Assembly: GCA_963836005.1 (NCBI GenBank)
Contig: CAWIHS010000001.1
Span: forward strand, 62,001 to 126,000
Reading direction: 5' to 3'
Origin: CAWIHS01 sp963836005
Lineage (GTDB): Bacteria; Pseudomonadota; Gammaproteobacteria; GRL18
DNA: 64,000 nt
The notes under the pieces were generated by a model. That model was given only the letters and a program-made list of their open reading frames with translations. It did no database searches and was not told the origin of the DNA. The first letter of the stretch is position 1, and every line of letters begins with the position of its first letter. The position numbers and the translations under genes are program-made. Below, piece after piece: positions 24,416 to 34,810 of the stretch.

Positions 24416-25054
24416 ATGGATATTAATGAACTAAGAAATCAGTTTATGTCCCGCGGCCTGGCGCGGGATGAACTCAACAGCGATCCCTATAAACAGTTTG
24501 AGCGCTGGTATCGGCAGACGCTCGACTCGAAGATTGCAGAGCCCACCGCGATGGCCCTGGCGACCGTCGATAGCCGCGCTCAGCCCTGGCAGCGGATGGT
24601 GTTACTCAAAATGTTTGATGAAAACGGTTTTGTGTTTTTTACCAATTATTCCAGCCGCAAAGCGGGGCATATTTCAGCCAACTCTAAAGTGAGCCTGTTA
24701 TTTCCCTGGCATCCTCTGGGCCGTCAAGTCAAGATCACTGGCACAGCTGAAAAAATTCCCACTGCAGAATCATTGAAATATTTTATTTCACGTCCTCGGG
24801 GAAGCCAGATTGGCGCCTGGACCTCAGAGCAAAGCCAGGTGATAAAATCACGCGCTTTGCTTGATGCCATGTTTGATAAGATGAAAAGGAAGTATGCCGA
24901 CGGTGAAGTGCCCCTGCCATCATTCTGGGGCGGCTATCGGATCAAAGCTGAAACGTTTGAATTCTGGCAGGCACGTGACAATCGTCTGCATGACTGCTTT
25001 TTCTATACTCAGGATTCAGGAAATAACTGGCAGATAGAACGTCTTGCCCCCTGA
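24416..25054 (+). CDS. pdxH: Pyridoxamine 5'-phosphate oxidase
   Basis: An FMN enzyme that oxidises pyridoxamine or pyridoxine 5'-phosphate to pyridoxal 5'-phosphate in vitamin B6 metabolism, acting as a cytoplasmic dimer. At 212 residues it has the family hallmarks: RMVLLKMFDENGFVFFTNYSSRKA (FMN contacts), GSQIGAWTSEQSQVI, PSFWGGYRIKAETFEFWQ and the C-terminal RLAP. It is transcribed alone, converging with the HtrA-family protease gene. The 250 bp before it carry no gene. Confidence 0.95.
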   Translation: MDINELRNQFMSRGLARDELNSDPYKQFERWYRQTLDSKIAEPTAMALATVDSRAQPWQRMVLLKMFDENGFVFFTNYSSRKAGHISANSKVSLLFPWHPLGRQVKITGTAEKIPTAESLKYFISRPRGSQIGAWTSEQSQVIKSRALLDAMFDKMKRKYADGEVPLPSFWGGYRIKAETFEFWQARDNRLHDCFFYTQDSGNNWQIERLAP

Positions 25055-25073
25055 TAATGAATTTATTGAAGGC

Positions 25074-26204
<1,131 letters not shown>

Positions 26205-26311
26205 AGCTGAAAAAGCTCTTGCTTACCTTGTTTCGAGATGAAAGTCCATTTTATCGTCCAGACGCCGTTCAGTAAATGACAGTCTTCAGGCAAGCAAAGC
26301 GAGCGTGCTGC

Positions 26312-27907
26312 TTAGTGAGGATTATCGTCCTGCTCTGAAGCTTCTATCAGTGGTGTTGACGGCTGCCAAATTTTAAAAAAATAGATAATAGCAATAAAAA
26401 CAATAACACTCGCCAGCCATGCCGCCCATAACTGCTGGGTCAGGCCGATGGTCAGAAAGCCGGTCAATGCAGCCGCTCCGCTGATCAGTGCATAGGGGAT
26501 CTGCGTCTTCACATGATCGATATGATTCGAACGGGCGCCGATAGATGAAAGAATCGTGGTATCGGAGATGGGCGAACAGTGATCCCCCATAACGGCTCCG
26601 GAAAGAACGGCTGACAGCAGGGTGAGGAGTTGAGCAGGATCTGTTTCCACGGCAATGCCGGTAGTAATGCTGATCATTATGCCAAAAGTCCCCCAGCTGG
26701 TTCCTGTGGCAAATGCCATGACTGCAGAGAGGACAAAGATCAGTGCCGGCAAAAAGTTAAGGTTAAGATGCGCTTTGATCAGAGAAGCAATATAGGTGCC
26801 TGTCCCCAGATCTTTAATCACCGCTCCGACCAGCCAGGCTGCGGTAAGAACAATTAATGCTTCGCGCATACTGATGGCCCCTTTAAAGCTGGCGACCAGA
26901 ATATCTTTCAAACTGTGCGGTTTACCAAAGCTGTAGAGCAGGGCCGTCAATACCGCTGAAGCCGCGCCAATCACCAGCGCAAGTCCGACATCACTGTGTT
27001 CAAGCGCGGCGATCAGGTCAAAGGGTTTGTTGTTCGCTGCAAGTTCACTGACTCCGGTATAAAACAGGGCAGCTATGGTGACTGCGATGAGAATGGCAAT
27101 AGTGATGATCAATTCATGCGCGCTGCCATGCCTGCCTTCCTTGATGGTGATATTGCCCTCTGGAAGGCCCCGGCTGGCATCGTAGAGGATCCCGTCATGG
27201 TGTGCGCGCATTTCATGTGTGCGCATGGGACCAATATTAAAATTGGTCAGAGCGGTATAAAGCACCAGCGCGATGGTCAAAATGGCATAAAAATTCATCG
27301 GGATCATCTGCACATAAGCACTCAGTGAACCGATGCCAATCTGATGCGCGGCAAAGGTGGTTCCCAGCAGGGCGATCACATAACCGCCCCAGCTTGAAAT
27401 TGGAGTAAGTATCACCATCGGCGCGGCTGTCGAGTCAATCAGATAGGCGAGTTTGGCTCTGGAGACTCTGAAACTATCGGTCACCGGCCTGGAGATGGCG
27501 CCGACGCCAATGGCATTGAAGTAATCATCGATAAACAGAATAATGCCCAGGAAAACGGTCAGTAAAGACGCACCGCGCTGGGATTTTACCCGCGCATGCG
27601 CCCATACAGCAAACGCACTGGTTGCTCCGTTTAAGGTCAATATCGCGGTCATAATACCCAGCAGCACCAGAAACAGAAAAATATTCAGTGTCCAGAGGTC
27701 AATTTTGCCATCGGAAATGAAGATGTCATGCAGTTTGCCCCAGAGGTAAGGAATGCTCTCAACACCAAAACCGGTCAGCATCAATGCACCGACAATGGAC
27801 CCCGCCAGCAGTGAGGGTACTACCCGTCCGGTGGTGATGGCCAGGAGAATGGTCAGCAGCGGTGCGGCGAAGGAGAAAACAGAATCCGAGTAGGTTACTA
27901 GTTCCAT
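26312..27907 (-). CDS. nhaC: NhaC-family Na+/H+ antiporter
   Basis: An integral membrane exchanger of about 531 residues and 11-13 TM helices. Family signatures include the central TGTSWGTFGIMISITTGIA and CSPISDTTILSSIGARSNHI with adjacent DHVKTQIPYAL. It uses the proton or sodium gradient to keep Na+ low, and some members exchange organic substrates. ATG at 27907 (MELVTYSDSVFSF) is chosen over an in-frame TTG 63 bp upstream because it gives the normal N-terminus and the upstream sequence looks like promoter (TATACT at about 27949). It is monocistronic. Confidence 0.9.
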   Translation of the reverse strand: MELVTYSDSVFSFAAPLLTILLAITTGRVVPSLLAGSIVGALMLTGFGVESIPYLWGKLHDIFISDGKIDLWTLNIFLFLVLLGIMTAILTLNGATSAFAVWAHARVKSQRGASLLTVFLGIILFIDDYFNAIGVGAISRPVTDSFRVSRAKLAYLIDSTAAPMVILTPISSWGGYVIALLGTTFAAHQIGIGSLSAYVQMIPMNFYAILTIALVLYTALTNFNIGPMRTHEMRAHHDGILYDASRGLPEGNITIKEGRHGSAHELIITIAILIAVTIAALFYTGVSELAANNKPFDLIAALEHSDVGLALVIGAASAVLTALLYSFGKPHSLKDILVASFKGAISMREALIVLTAAWLVGAVIKDLGTGTYIASLIKAHLNLNFLPALIFVLSAVMAFATGTSWGTFGIMISITTGIAVETDPAQLLTLLSAVLSGAVMGDHCSPISDTTILSSIGARSNHIDHVKTQIPYALISGAAALTGFLTIGLTQQLWAAWLASVIVFIAIIYFFKIWQPSTPLIEASEQDDNPH

Positions 27908-28227
27908 GGGTCTTATTCTTTTTATAAGTCGTGTTATATTAGCTAGTATAGCAGGTTGTTTGGCATACAAACTCTATAATACAGCCATCAGAACAGGCAA
28001 ACAAATGGCAGCCCGCATCGTGGGCCTTAACTTGCTTAACTATTCCTACATAGAAGATGACAAAATTTTCAAAACCCGTTAAATTACAGGAACCAGAAAA
28101 TATCTTTCGTAAAGCACAAAACAAAATGCAGAAAAGAGATTAGAGGGGATGATTTAACGCTTAACTGGATATATACCTCTCCGGCATTTAAAATAATTGA
28201 ATCATTAATCAATGCTAAGGAACAAAG
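27908..28227. other. 320-bp divergent intergenic region
   Basis: This lies between the divergent nhaC and SEC-C genes. It is AT-rich and contains no coding region I can support. Promoters for both genes must be here; only a weak TATACT on the minus strand near 27949 is visible. Confidence 0.4.
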
Positions 28228-29721
28228 ATGTCCAAAATCGGTCGTAATGATCCGTGTCCCTGCGGCAGCGGGAAAAAATATAAAAAATGTTGCCTGGCGA
28301 AGACACAATCGACTCCACTCAGTTTTACCCGCAATAAAATACGCCAGGAAGAAGGCAGGCTTGTATCAAAGCTCCTTGATTACAATAAAAAGAAATATGC
28401 TGACAAAGCAATCATGGCTGCCTGGAATGATTTTGTGTTGGGAAGGGATATCGATATATTTGATCAGACAGATGATTCTCTGTTTGCATCAAATCTTACC
28501 CAGGAAAGTATGACCCCTGAATTTGAAACCATTTTCATTCCCTGGTTTTTATTCAACTGGCAAGCGGAAGATTTTCCTTATGTTGAGGAAATTGAAGAAT
28601 ACGAAACGCTTTCTTTTCCACAGCAAACCATTGTCGCGTCCTACCTGGAAGAGATACAAAACAAAGTTCCCCCGTTTACTCAGGCATTTATTGAACAAAG
28701 CTGCTCCCGGCCTTTTTCTTATTATTTAGTCACCCATGTTGTTACGGGTAAACAGCTCACCGTTTACGACATTTTCCTTGAGCAGGAAATTACCGTAGCA
28801 GAAGTCATTGGTTCAAAAACGCTGGATGTTGGCGCGATCATTTTTGGGCGAGCAATAACCCTGTCCGATACCAGTGTTTTCTTCGGGATGGCGCCTTATG
28901 TTATTCCACAGGTCTTTCATCAGACTTTAGTTGATTTTCGTGAAGATATAAAGGCAGATCAGGGTAAAATAAATACTGACATTTTAGCCGAGTATGATTT
29001 CGACTTGCTTGATTTTTACTTTGATGTCCGTGAGCAAATATTGAATCCGCAAATGCCGGAAATGCGTAATACTGACGGCGAAAAACTTATCTTAATCGAT
29101 CTCATCTATACCCTGAACTGTTCTGTTACGCAGGCCTTTGAAGCGCTGAAAACCCTGTCTTTACTCTCCGATGAAGACTTACTCCAGGAAGCTGAATATG
29201 ATACTGACGGTAGCTTATTATCCCTGGAGTTTCCGTGGCTGGTGAAAGGTAATAAAAGCAATGCTGATTGGAACAATACGGTCCATGGCCATATCCTGCT
29301 GGAAAAAAATAAATTAAAAATCAGTGTCAACTCAGAGAACCGTGCTGACAAAATCAAACGTAAGATAACGCGTCGTTTGGGTAAAAGAGCAGTTTTTCAA
29401 AATGCGCTGTATCAAAATGCGGAAAAGCTGATTGAAGAATCTCCAGCATCGGCGGGGGCTATGACTGCTGAGGACGAAGACTTGGCTCAATTACCCGGTG
29501 CACAGGAAGCAATCGCAGAAATGTTACAGTCGCACTGGAAAAACTGGCTGGATATGTCTTTGCCTGCGTTAAATAACCAGACCCCTCGTCAGGCTGCCAG
29601 ATCAAAAAAAGGCCAAGAACTGCTGGAAGCGCTGTTGCTGGATTTTCAAAAACAAGCTAAACAGCATCCTGAAAATGCGCCGGATTTGTCCATGCTGCGA
29701 CGCGAACTTGGCATGGATTAA
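28228..29721 (+). CDS. SEC-C zinc-motif protein of unknown function (497 aa)
   Basis: The N-terminus is a SEC-C motif (RNDPCPCGSGKKYKKCC, residues 6-22), the Cys-rich zinc-binding tail first known from SecA and also found at either end of many unrelated proteins. The remaining 475 residues are acidic and mixed alpha/beta, without a signal peptide or TM helix, and match no family I know. The C-terminus (LPALNNQTPRQAARSKKGQELLEALL) resembles the end of other SEC-C/YecA-like proteins in which this segment recurs. AAGGA precedes the ATG. The gene is isolated, followed by a repeat element. The SEC-C motif suggests binding to a partner protein or ribosome, which is inference. Confidence 0.8.
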   Translation: MSKIGRNDPCPCGSGKKYKKCCLAKTQSTPLSFTRNKIRQEEGRLVSKLLDYNKKKYADKAIMAAWNDFVLGRDIDIFDQTDDSLFASNLTQESMTPEFETIFIPWFLFNWQAEDFPYVEEIEEYETLSFPQQTIVASYLEEIQNKVPPFTQAFIEQSCSRPFSYYLVTHVVTGKQLTVYDIFLEQEITVAEVIGSKTLDVGAIIFGRAITLSDTSVFFGMAPYVIPQVFHQTLVDFREDIKADQGKINTDILAEYDFDLLDFYFDVREQILNPQMPEMRNTDGEKLILIDLIYTLNCSVTQAFEALKTLSLLSDEDLLQEAEYDTDGSLLSLEFPWLVKGNKSNADWNNTVHGHILLEKNKLKISVNSENRADKIKRKITRRLGKRAVFQNALYQNAEKLIEESPASAGAMTAEDEDLAQLPGAQEAIAEMLQSHWKNWLDMSLPALNNQTPRQAARSKKGQELLEALLLDFQKQAKQHPENAPDLSMLRRELGMD

Positions 29722-29772
29722 CAGCTAGCTGCCGCCGGTGGCTGTGTCTTCTTCCAGCCTGATAAAATTATC

Positions 29773-30024
29773 GTAACTATATCAGCGTAATTTTGAAAAC
29801 GTCCTTGACACCAGGAATTTGCTGACCCACATCCATGGTGGTCATGTAGGGAATGCAGATTATACAGGAGCAATTATCTGCCTTACGCAAACACCTGATA
29901 TCAAGAACTTACGTATAAATCTAAAATACGCTTCTAAGTTACAAAAATATAAGTCTTTGAATTTTATATGTTTGTAACTTTTTGATGGTTAGCCTTCCTG
30001 CGGCTTGATTTGCTGAATAGTTAC
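29773..30024. repeat. MITE-like repeat, copy 2 (252 bp, composite)
   Basis: The left end is GTAACTATATCAGCGTAA and the right end TGCTGAATAGTTAC. The right half matches the copy at 16175-16296 almost base for base. The left-centre (about 29830-29930) is the reverse complement of the left part of the copy at 45688-46016 (AATGCAGATTATACAGGAGC). It is therefore a chimera of two modules. Confidence 0.8.
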
Positions 30025-30194
30025 AAATTATCCAGCTTTACGTGGAGTAGTTACAATAAATATAGATACCATTGAGCATCAATAAACTGAAGGAACAATT
30101 TTGGCGTATAGATTAAGCCAATATCCCTGTTACGATTATTACCTGCAACGATGACTGAGTCCGGATTAAGTTTAACCCGGTTGGCGTAAAGGTG

Positions 30195-30225
30195 AGAAAA
30201 AACAGGCGAACCAATCTGGTTCGCC
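30195..30225 (-). terminator. Rho-independent terminator of the 79-aa protein gene
   Basis: GGCGAACCA, loop ATC, TGGTTCGCC form a perfect 9-bp stem. On the minus strand it is followed by TGTTTTTTC. It lies 66 bp past the stop of the minus-strand small gene, with the right orientation and a good T-run. Confidence 0.85.
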
Positions 30226-30291
30226 ATAGAAAAATCATTTCTTGTGTTAACGGCTATTTGCCGAAAATCATGGTATTAAATCGATTGACGT

Positions 30292-30531
30292 TTAATCAGC
30301 GCTGCTTTCTGGTTCTTCGACGGCTGTGCCAGCTTCTGCTTCAGGCTCTGCCATGCTCTCGAGACAGGTTTCAATATAGTCAGATATTTCATTTTCAGGT
30401 ATCTGTTCCTCGGCAGCATTATCACGGCACAATGCTTCATTTTCAGCAGAATCCATCGCGTAAGATGCAAAGGGAATCATAATCACAGCTAGACAGAATG
30501 CAATACTATTTACAGTTTTTAAATTTTTCAT
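30292..30531 (-). CDS. Small acidic periplasmic protein of unknown function (79 aa)
   Basis: A clear signal peptide (LKTVNSIAFCLAVIMIPFASYA) leaves a mature acidic peptide of about 54 residues. It has two Cys (ALCRDNAAEEQIPENEISDYIETCLESM) that could form a disulfide across a helical hairpin, and an Ala/Glu-rich tail. This CRxxA...YIxxC layout is common in small proteobacterial periplasmic proteins without assigned function. A strong terminator follows, which supports it as a real gene. Confidence 0.65.
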   Translation of the reverse strand: MKNLKTVNSIAFCLAVIMIPFASYAMDSAENEALCRDNAAEEQIPENEISDYIETCLESMAEPEAEAGTAVEEPESSAD

Positions 30532-30815
30532 TTTGCTTATCTCTATTTTCTGGTTAAAAGAAGATCAGATCTATTTGGCACCACATTTCTGTCCATAGAT
30601 AAAGCCAGGAGCTGATGCAAAAACTCCTGGAGCATTTATATAATTTTATTTTTTAAAATTCCAGCAATATTTTTTATCCTTCAGGATAAAAAATAGTTAT
30701 CAAATATTACTCTCGTTATTAAATAAAATATTTTATGGTAAGGAAAAAAATATTTTTCTTTTATTCAGATTATTTTTTTGATAAAAAGCAAATATTCTTT
30801 TTGAGGAATAATAAA

Positions 30816-31112
30816 ATGAAGAAAACGATTAACAAAAATGATAATTTTGACAATGAAACCTATGATGATGACATTTTTTATGAAAGAAAGCAGATAAGAA
30901 CTTCCCGTTCAAAACAAAAGCATCAGGCCAGAAGAAAGATTGATTCCTATATGGAGCGCAAGTCGCTAAAAAACCTCTTTAATGATTATACAGAAATAGA
31001 TATGGATGATTATCTGGATGATTATTCAGACATGGGTGTGGATGACTACAGGGATGATCTCGAAGGGGTTGATTTTAACTCGAATTCAGACTATGCGGAT
31101 CACAGAATCTGA
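30816..31112 (+). CDS. PA3496-like small basic/acidic protein
   Basis: A 98-residue hydrophilic cytoplasmic protein. GAGGA 9 bases upstream supports ATG 30816, whereas the longer in-frame start at 30735 would add an unlikely Phe/Lys-rich extension. The core KQKHQARRKIDSYMERKSLKNLFNDY resembles the basic helical patch of the PA3496 family of putative envelope integrity proteins. It is followed by an Asp/Tyr-rich tail (MDDYLDDYSD, MGVDDYRDD). Family assignment is by pattern only and function is unknown. A terminator hairpin overlaps its stop codon. Confidence 0.6.
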   Translation: MKKTINKNDNFDNETYDDDIFYERKQIRTSRSKQKHQARRKIDSYMERKSLKNLFNDYTEIDMDDYLDDYSDMGVDDYRDDLEGVDFNSNSDYADHRI

Positions 31113-31140
31113 AAATTATTTTTCAGATTCTGTTATTTTA
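31104..31140 (+). terminator. Rho-independent terminator overlapping the stop codon
   Basis: AGAATCTGAAAA pairs perfectly with TTTTCAGATTCT over 12 bp with a 4-nt loop, followed by GTTATTTTA. The upstream arm includes the last codons and the TGA of the PA3496-like gene. Confidence 0.75.
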
Positions 31141-31171
31141 TGGGCAAATAGATAGTGGGAGAATACGAGAG

Positions 31172-31549
31172 ATGTACGCAAACAACTTTTTTTCTGGTAT
31201 TAAATTTCATAATGATGAATATTTTCCTTATGGATTTTCCTGTGCCGGGCTTTTTAATGCTAAAGAAGCAGAAACACTGTCTGACTGCGGATATATTATG
31301 CTTCAGTTAGCTGAAGGTCTTATGAAACCATGTAATGAAGAGCAGGAACATTTTCTGCTAGTGGTTTCCGGTAAAATTAAACCTCTATATTTTATAGAAC
31401 ATCTCTATCTAAAGTATCTGAATTATATAAACAAAGAAAAAACAAGCCGTTCACTAAAACAGATGCTGCCAGCTGATCTGTTTATCGAGAATCTCTCAAT
31501 TAACAGCAACTGTGAGTCAGCAGATAATTTAATTTATTCGGTTCAGTAA
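31172..31549 (+). CDS. maoP: DUF413/MaoP (YifE) family protein
   Basis: In E. coli MaoP acts with the maoS site to organise the Ori macrodomain of the chromosome. The family pattern is visible: F.SGIKFHNDEYFPYGFSCAGLFNAKEAETLSDCGY, then GLMKPCNEEQEHFLLVVSGKIKP and LYLKYLNYIN. The C-terminal 35 residues are diverged. A GAGA site precedes the ATG. The DUF413 family is largely restricted to gammaproteobacteria, which helps place the organism. Function in this species is not shown. Confidence 0.75.
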   Translation: MYANNFFSGIKFHNDEYFPYGFSCAGLFNAKEAETLSDCGYIMLQLAEGLMKPCNEEQEHFLLVVSGKIKPLYFIEHLYLKYLNYINKEKTSRSLKQMLPADLFIENLSINSNCESADNLIYSVQ

Positions 31550-31598
31550 CTCACAGCTATACGAGCTGTATAGTGCTCATATCGATCAAGATGACCAG

Positions 31599-31641
31599 CG
31601 TGGCCAAGACGGGCCACGGGGTGCTTTTACACCCCAGTTTT
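31599..31641 (+). terminator. Double hairpin terminator after maoP
   Basis: Two stems follow one another: CGTGGCC/GGCCACG (31599-31618) and GGGGTG/CACCCC with loop CTTTTA (31618-31635). The second ends in AGTTTTCC. They lie 50-90 bp past the maoP-like stop. Confidence 0.6.
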
Positions 31642-31697
31642 CCACCATGTGTGCTGCTTATGGGAATGCGATATTGAATTTCACTTTTTTAGCACAC

Positions 31698-31812
31698 ATT
31701 TATAAACAGCCTTCCTGGCCATATTGTGCAACTTACCGGCTTATCATCATTAAAAATTTGAGCACATCCCTGTGCCATACGTGTCCATCCAATAACGGTT
31801 AGACACTATTTT
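31698..31812. repeat. Dispersed stem-loop element, degenerate copy 2
   Basis: CTTATCATCATTAAAAAT, then GAGCACATCCCTGTGC and GTGTCCATC match parts of the element at 1843-1990 in the same order. The long A/T-rich stem is missing and the last stem is imperfect. The left part (CAGCCTTCCTGGCCAT) is a decayed form of the first stem. Confidence 0.65.
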
Positions 31813-31848
31813 GCTGACAGTGGTAGTTTCAGCCATCTATATTAAAAA

Positions 31849-32286
31849 TTAATAGCTTAATACGGTTGTATCTTCTGCGAATAAAGCAGGCCAGGTCACG
31901 TCAGGTCCGCCAATATTTACACCAGGCAGCAAATCTCCTTTGCCGATGCCAGCGACATTTTTCATACACATAGGGCAAATGATGACTTGTCCTCCAGCGT
32001 TAATAAAATCAGTCAGCATCTGTTTCAATGATTTTCCATTGGCATATTGTTGTTCTGGAATATTTTTATCAGCTATGCGTGCCCCCTCTACATTCAAAAA
32101 AATAGTCACTGGAATCTTTTTTTGTGTCAATATCTTGGTACTGAAACCAATGGCCATTGCCGCCCGATTAAGGTCATCGCTAGTGAGATTAACAAATAAC
32201 TTTTGTTTATCATCTGCAAAAGCGAGAGTTGAAGAGAAAACACATAATAGAGCTAAAATTGCCCCCATTTTTTTTATAACCTGCAT
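31849..32286 (-). CDS. Periplasmic DsrE-like protein
   Basis: DsrE/DsrF-fold proteins bind or transfer sulfur, or serve as small dimeric binding proteins. ATG 32286 has AAGGAGA at the ideal distance and starts a signal peptide (KKMGAILALLCVFSSTLAFA); an upstream in-frame start would add 12 residues. The core KLFVNLTSDDLNRAAMAIGFSTKIL, VTIFLNVEGARIADK and FINAGGQVIICPMCMKNVAG fits the family, with a CPMC Cys pair where sulfur carriers have their active Cys. Export of a DsrE-fold protein is less usual and may mean a role in periplasmic sulfur or redox chemistry. Confidence 0.75.
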   Translation of the reverse strand: MQVIKKMGAILALLCVFSSTLAFADDKQKLFVNLTSDDLNRAAMAIGFSTKILTQKKIPVTIFLNVEGARIADKNIPEQQYANGKSLKQMLTDFINAGGQVIICPMCMKNVAGIGKGDLLPGVNIGGPDVTWPALFAEDTTVLSY

Positions 32287-32530
32287 ACTATTCTCCTTAA
32301 TATAAACTGGATATTCAATCAATTTTCAACAGCAGATTACATCTTCAGGCTGCTGTCATAGCGGATTATACATACAAACTTAGAATGATAACAGGGTGCT
32401 CTTACCTCGGTTATATTGGATAATGCAGCAAGACAAAAGTGTCGCTTAAGTCTTTTACAAGGGATAGCAATGACAAAGAATCATTAACTAGGCTATACTT
32501 TGTCTGGAGTAATTATCACTGGGCAGGGGC

Positions 32531-34699
32531 ATGGCATTAATACAATTTTACAACAGACTCAGTCCATTTAAGCGGGTTATCCTGGCGTTGATTCTGGGTA
32601 TTCTGGTGGGCATTTTTATTGGCGAGCCTGCGGGTCAGTTGCAAATACTCGGTACAGCTTATATTCGATTGCTGCAAATGACGGTACTGCCCTATGTACT
32701 GGTTTCCATTATCGGCGGTCTTGGCCGATTAGATGGCAATACTGCAGTAAGCATTGGTATCAAGGCTGTCAAGGTGATTCTTTTGCTCTGGTTTTCGGTT
32801 ATGCTCACACTGCTGTTGCTGCCCCTGGCCTATCCGAAATGGGAAACCTCCGGTTTTTTCAGCACCAGCCTGTTGGCTGAAGCGGCGCAGCTTAATTTTG
32901 TTGATTTATACATCCCGGCAAATATATTTTCATCACTGTCTCAAACCATTGTACCGGCTGTGGTGTTATTTTCCCTGCTGATGGGCATATCCCTCATTTC
33001 AGTAAAAAACAAAGAAACTCTGTTAACTCTGACTGATAATGTAGCTGATGGTTTGATGGGTGTAGCTTCATTTGTGGCTAAACTGGCACCTTTGGGGATT
33101 TTTGCCATCTCTGCTTCTGCTGCCGGAACCTTGCAGCCTGAGGAACTGGGCCGTTTACAGGTGTTTTTATGGGTGTATCTGATTGCCGCGTCACTGCTGG
33201 GTTTTGTTTTATTACCCCTGATTATTCATTGGGCGACACCTTTTTCTTACCGAGAAGTATTATCGGTTGCAGGTGAGGCCGTCATTACAGCGTTTGCAAC
33301 GGGCACCGTGCTGGTGGTATTGCCTATGATTGCCGAACGCTGTAAAGAGATGCTGGCAAAAAAACACATGGAAACTGAAGAAACCGAATCGACTGTCGAT
33401 GTACTGGTGCCAACGGCCTATAGCTTTCCCAGCACCGGAACCTTGCTGGGACTTGGTTTTCTTTTATTTTCTGCCTGGTACGTCGGCTCACCTTTGAGTA
33501 TTGAACAATATCCTTCATTTGTCTTAATGGGAGTATTGACTGCCTTTGGCAGTATGGCGGTAGCGATTCCTTTTTTACTGGATTTTTTCCATTTGCCAGC
33601 GGATCAATTTCAGCTTTATCTGCTGGGCAGTGTGGTAACTGCACGCTTTGCCACAGCCCTGGCTGCACTGCATGGCTTTGTGGTGACTTTGCTGGTGGCC
33701 TCCGCAGTGATGAAACGCCTGAAATGGCAGCGCATGTTTCAGGCTGTCGGTGTGCATCTCGGTATCACTGCCGTGGTAATGCTGCTGGCTGGACTGATTT
33801 TAATACAACTGATCCCCTACGAATATAAAGGCGCCAGAACGTTTCAGTCCATGCAGATTCAGGAAAATGCGGTCACCAGTACTTATGTAAAACAGTTCAT
33901 TCCCCTCAGTGCAGACGATCTGGCACGGCCTCGTCTTGATGTTATTCGCGAGCGCGGCATACTGCGTGTAGGTTATGTGGAGAATTCACTGCCCTATGCC
34001 TTTATCAACAATAAGAATGAACTGGTTGGCCTGGATATGGGAATTCTCAACGCGCTGGCCAATGATCTTGGGCTGACGATAGAATATACCCGCATTGAGA
34101 ATAGAGCTTCAGAACCGCTGCTGCTGGCTGAAGGCAGCGTTGATATTATTATCGGCGGTAATGCTATTACACCTCATCGAGCCCTGGACGTTGCATTTAG
34201 TGATAGCTACACTCATCATACCGCAGGGTTTATCGTCATGGACTCGAGAAGAAATGAATTTTCTTCACTGGACAGAATTAATTCAATGAAGCAGTTAACC
34301 CTCGGGATCCCGCCCAGTATCTATTATAAAAAATCAATAGAAAAATTATTTCCGCAGGCCAAACTGATCCCTGTTAGTGATCCAGCTAAATATTTTATGG
34401 GTGAATATAACGATCTGGCTGCCTTGGTTTTTTCCTCTGAAGCAGGTTCGGGATGGTGTATGCTCTTTCCAAAGTATACTACAATGGTTCCCAGTGGATT
34501 AAAACTCATCGCGCCGGTAGGATTCAAACTGCCAAAAGGTCAAGCGGATTACCTGCAGTTTATCAATACCTGGCTGGAACTTAAAAAAGAAAATGGCTAT
34601 CTGCAAATAGCTTATGATTACTGGATACTCGGCCAAACTCCCAGGAAAATGGAACCGCGCTGGTCTGTGATCTATAATGTACTGGGCTGGCAGCTATAA
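32531..34699 (+). CDS. DAACS (Na+/dicarboxylate-glutamate) symporter fused to a solute-binding domain
   Basis: Residues 1-430 form a sodium:dicarboxylate/amino acid symporter: LLQMTVLPYVLVSIIGG, the hairpin-like TAYSFPSTGTLLGLG and helices to about 425. Residues 465-715 form a bacterial extracellular solute-binding protein family 3 domain (RERGILRVGYVENSLPYAFINN, GLDMGILNALANDLGL, IGGNAITPHRALDVAFS). The binding domain follows the last TM helix, so it should face the periplasm and present substrate to the transporter. The HP2 Thr/Asp motif of classical GltP proteins is diverged, so substrate is uncertain (an organic acid or amino acid). Confidence 0.85.
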   Translation: MALIQFYNRLSPFKRVILALILGILVGIFIGEPAGQLQILGTAYIRLLQMTVLPYVLVSIIGGLGRLDGNTAVSIGIKAVKVILLLWFSVMLTLLLLPLAYPKWETSGFFSTSLLAEAAQLNFVDLYIPANIFSSLSQTIVPAVVLFSLLMGISLISVKNKETLLTLTDNVADGLMGVASFVAKLAPLGIFAISASAAGTLQPEELGRLQVFLWVYLIAASLLGFVLLPLIIHWATPFSYREVLSVAGEAVITAFATGTVLVVLPMIAERCKEMLAKKHMETEETESTVDVLVPTAYSFPSTGTLLGLGFLLFSAWYVGSPLSIEQYPSFVLMGVLTAFGSMAVAIPFLLDFFHLPADQFQLYLLGSVVTARFATALAALHGFVVTLLVASAVMKRLKWQRMFQAVGVHLGITAVVMLLAGLILIQLIPYEYKGARTFQSMQIQENAVTSTYVKQFIPLSADDLARPRLDVIRERGILRVGYVENSLPYAFINNKNELVGLDMGILNALANDLGLTIEYTRIENRASEPLLLAEGSVDIIIGGNAITPHRALDVAFSDSYTHHTAGFIVMDSRRNEFSSLDRINSMKQLTLGIPPSIYYKKSIEKLFPQAKLIPVSDPAKYFMGEYNDLAALVFSSEAGSGWCMLFPKYTTMVPSGLKLIAPVGFKLPKGQADYLQFINTWLELKKENGYLQIAYDYWILGQTPRKMEPRWSVIYNVLGWQL

Positions 34700-34810
34700 C
34701 TAAGAATTTAACTGTTCATCTAACGAGCAATCCAGATCAGGTCGTTTTTTTTCAGCTACGATGCCTGTATCAATACTTAATTTTGAAATTATTCGTATAA
34801 TGGTATTCAG

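Noticed and set aside
27908..27970. TTG start extending the NhaC protein by 21 residues
   Set aside because: The extension has no match to NhaC N-termini and covers what looks like the promoter.
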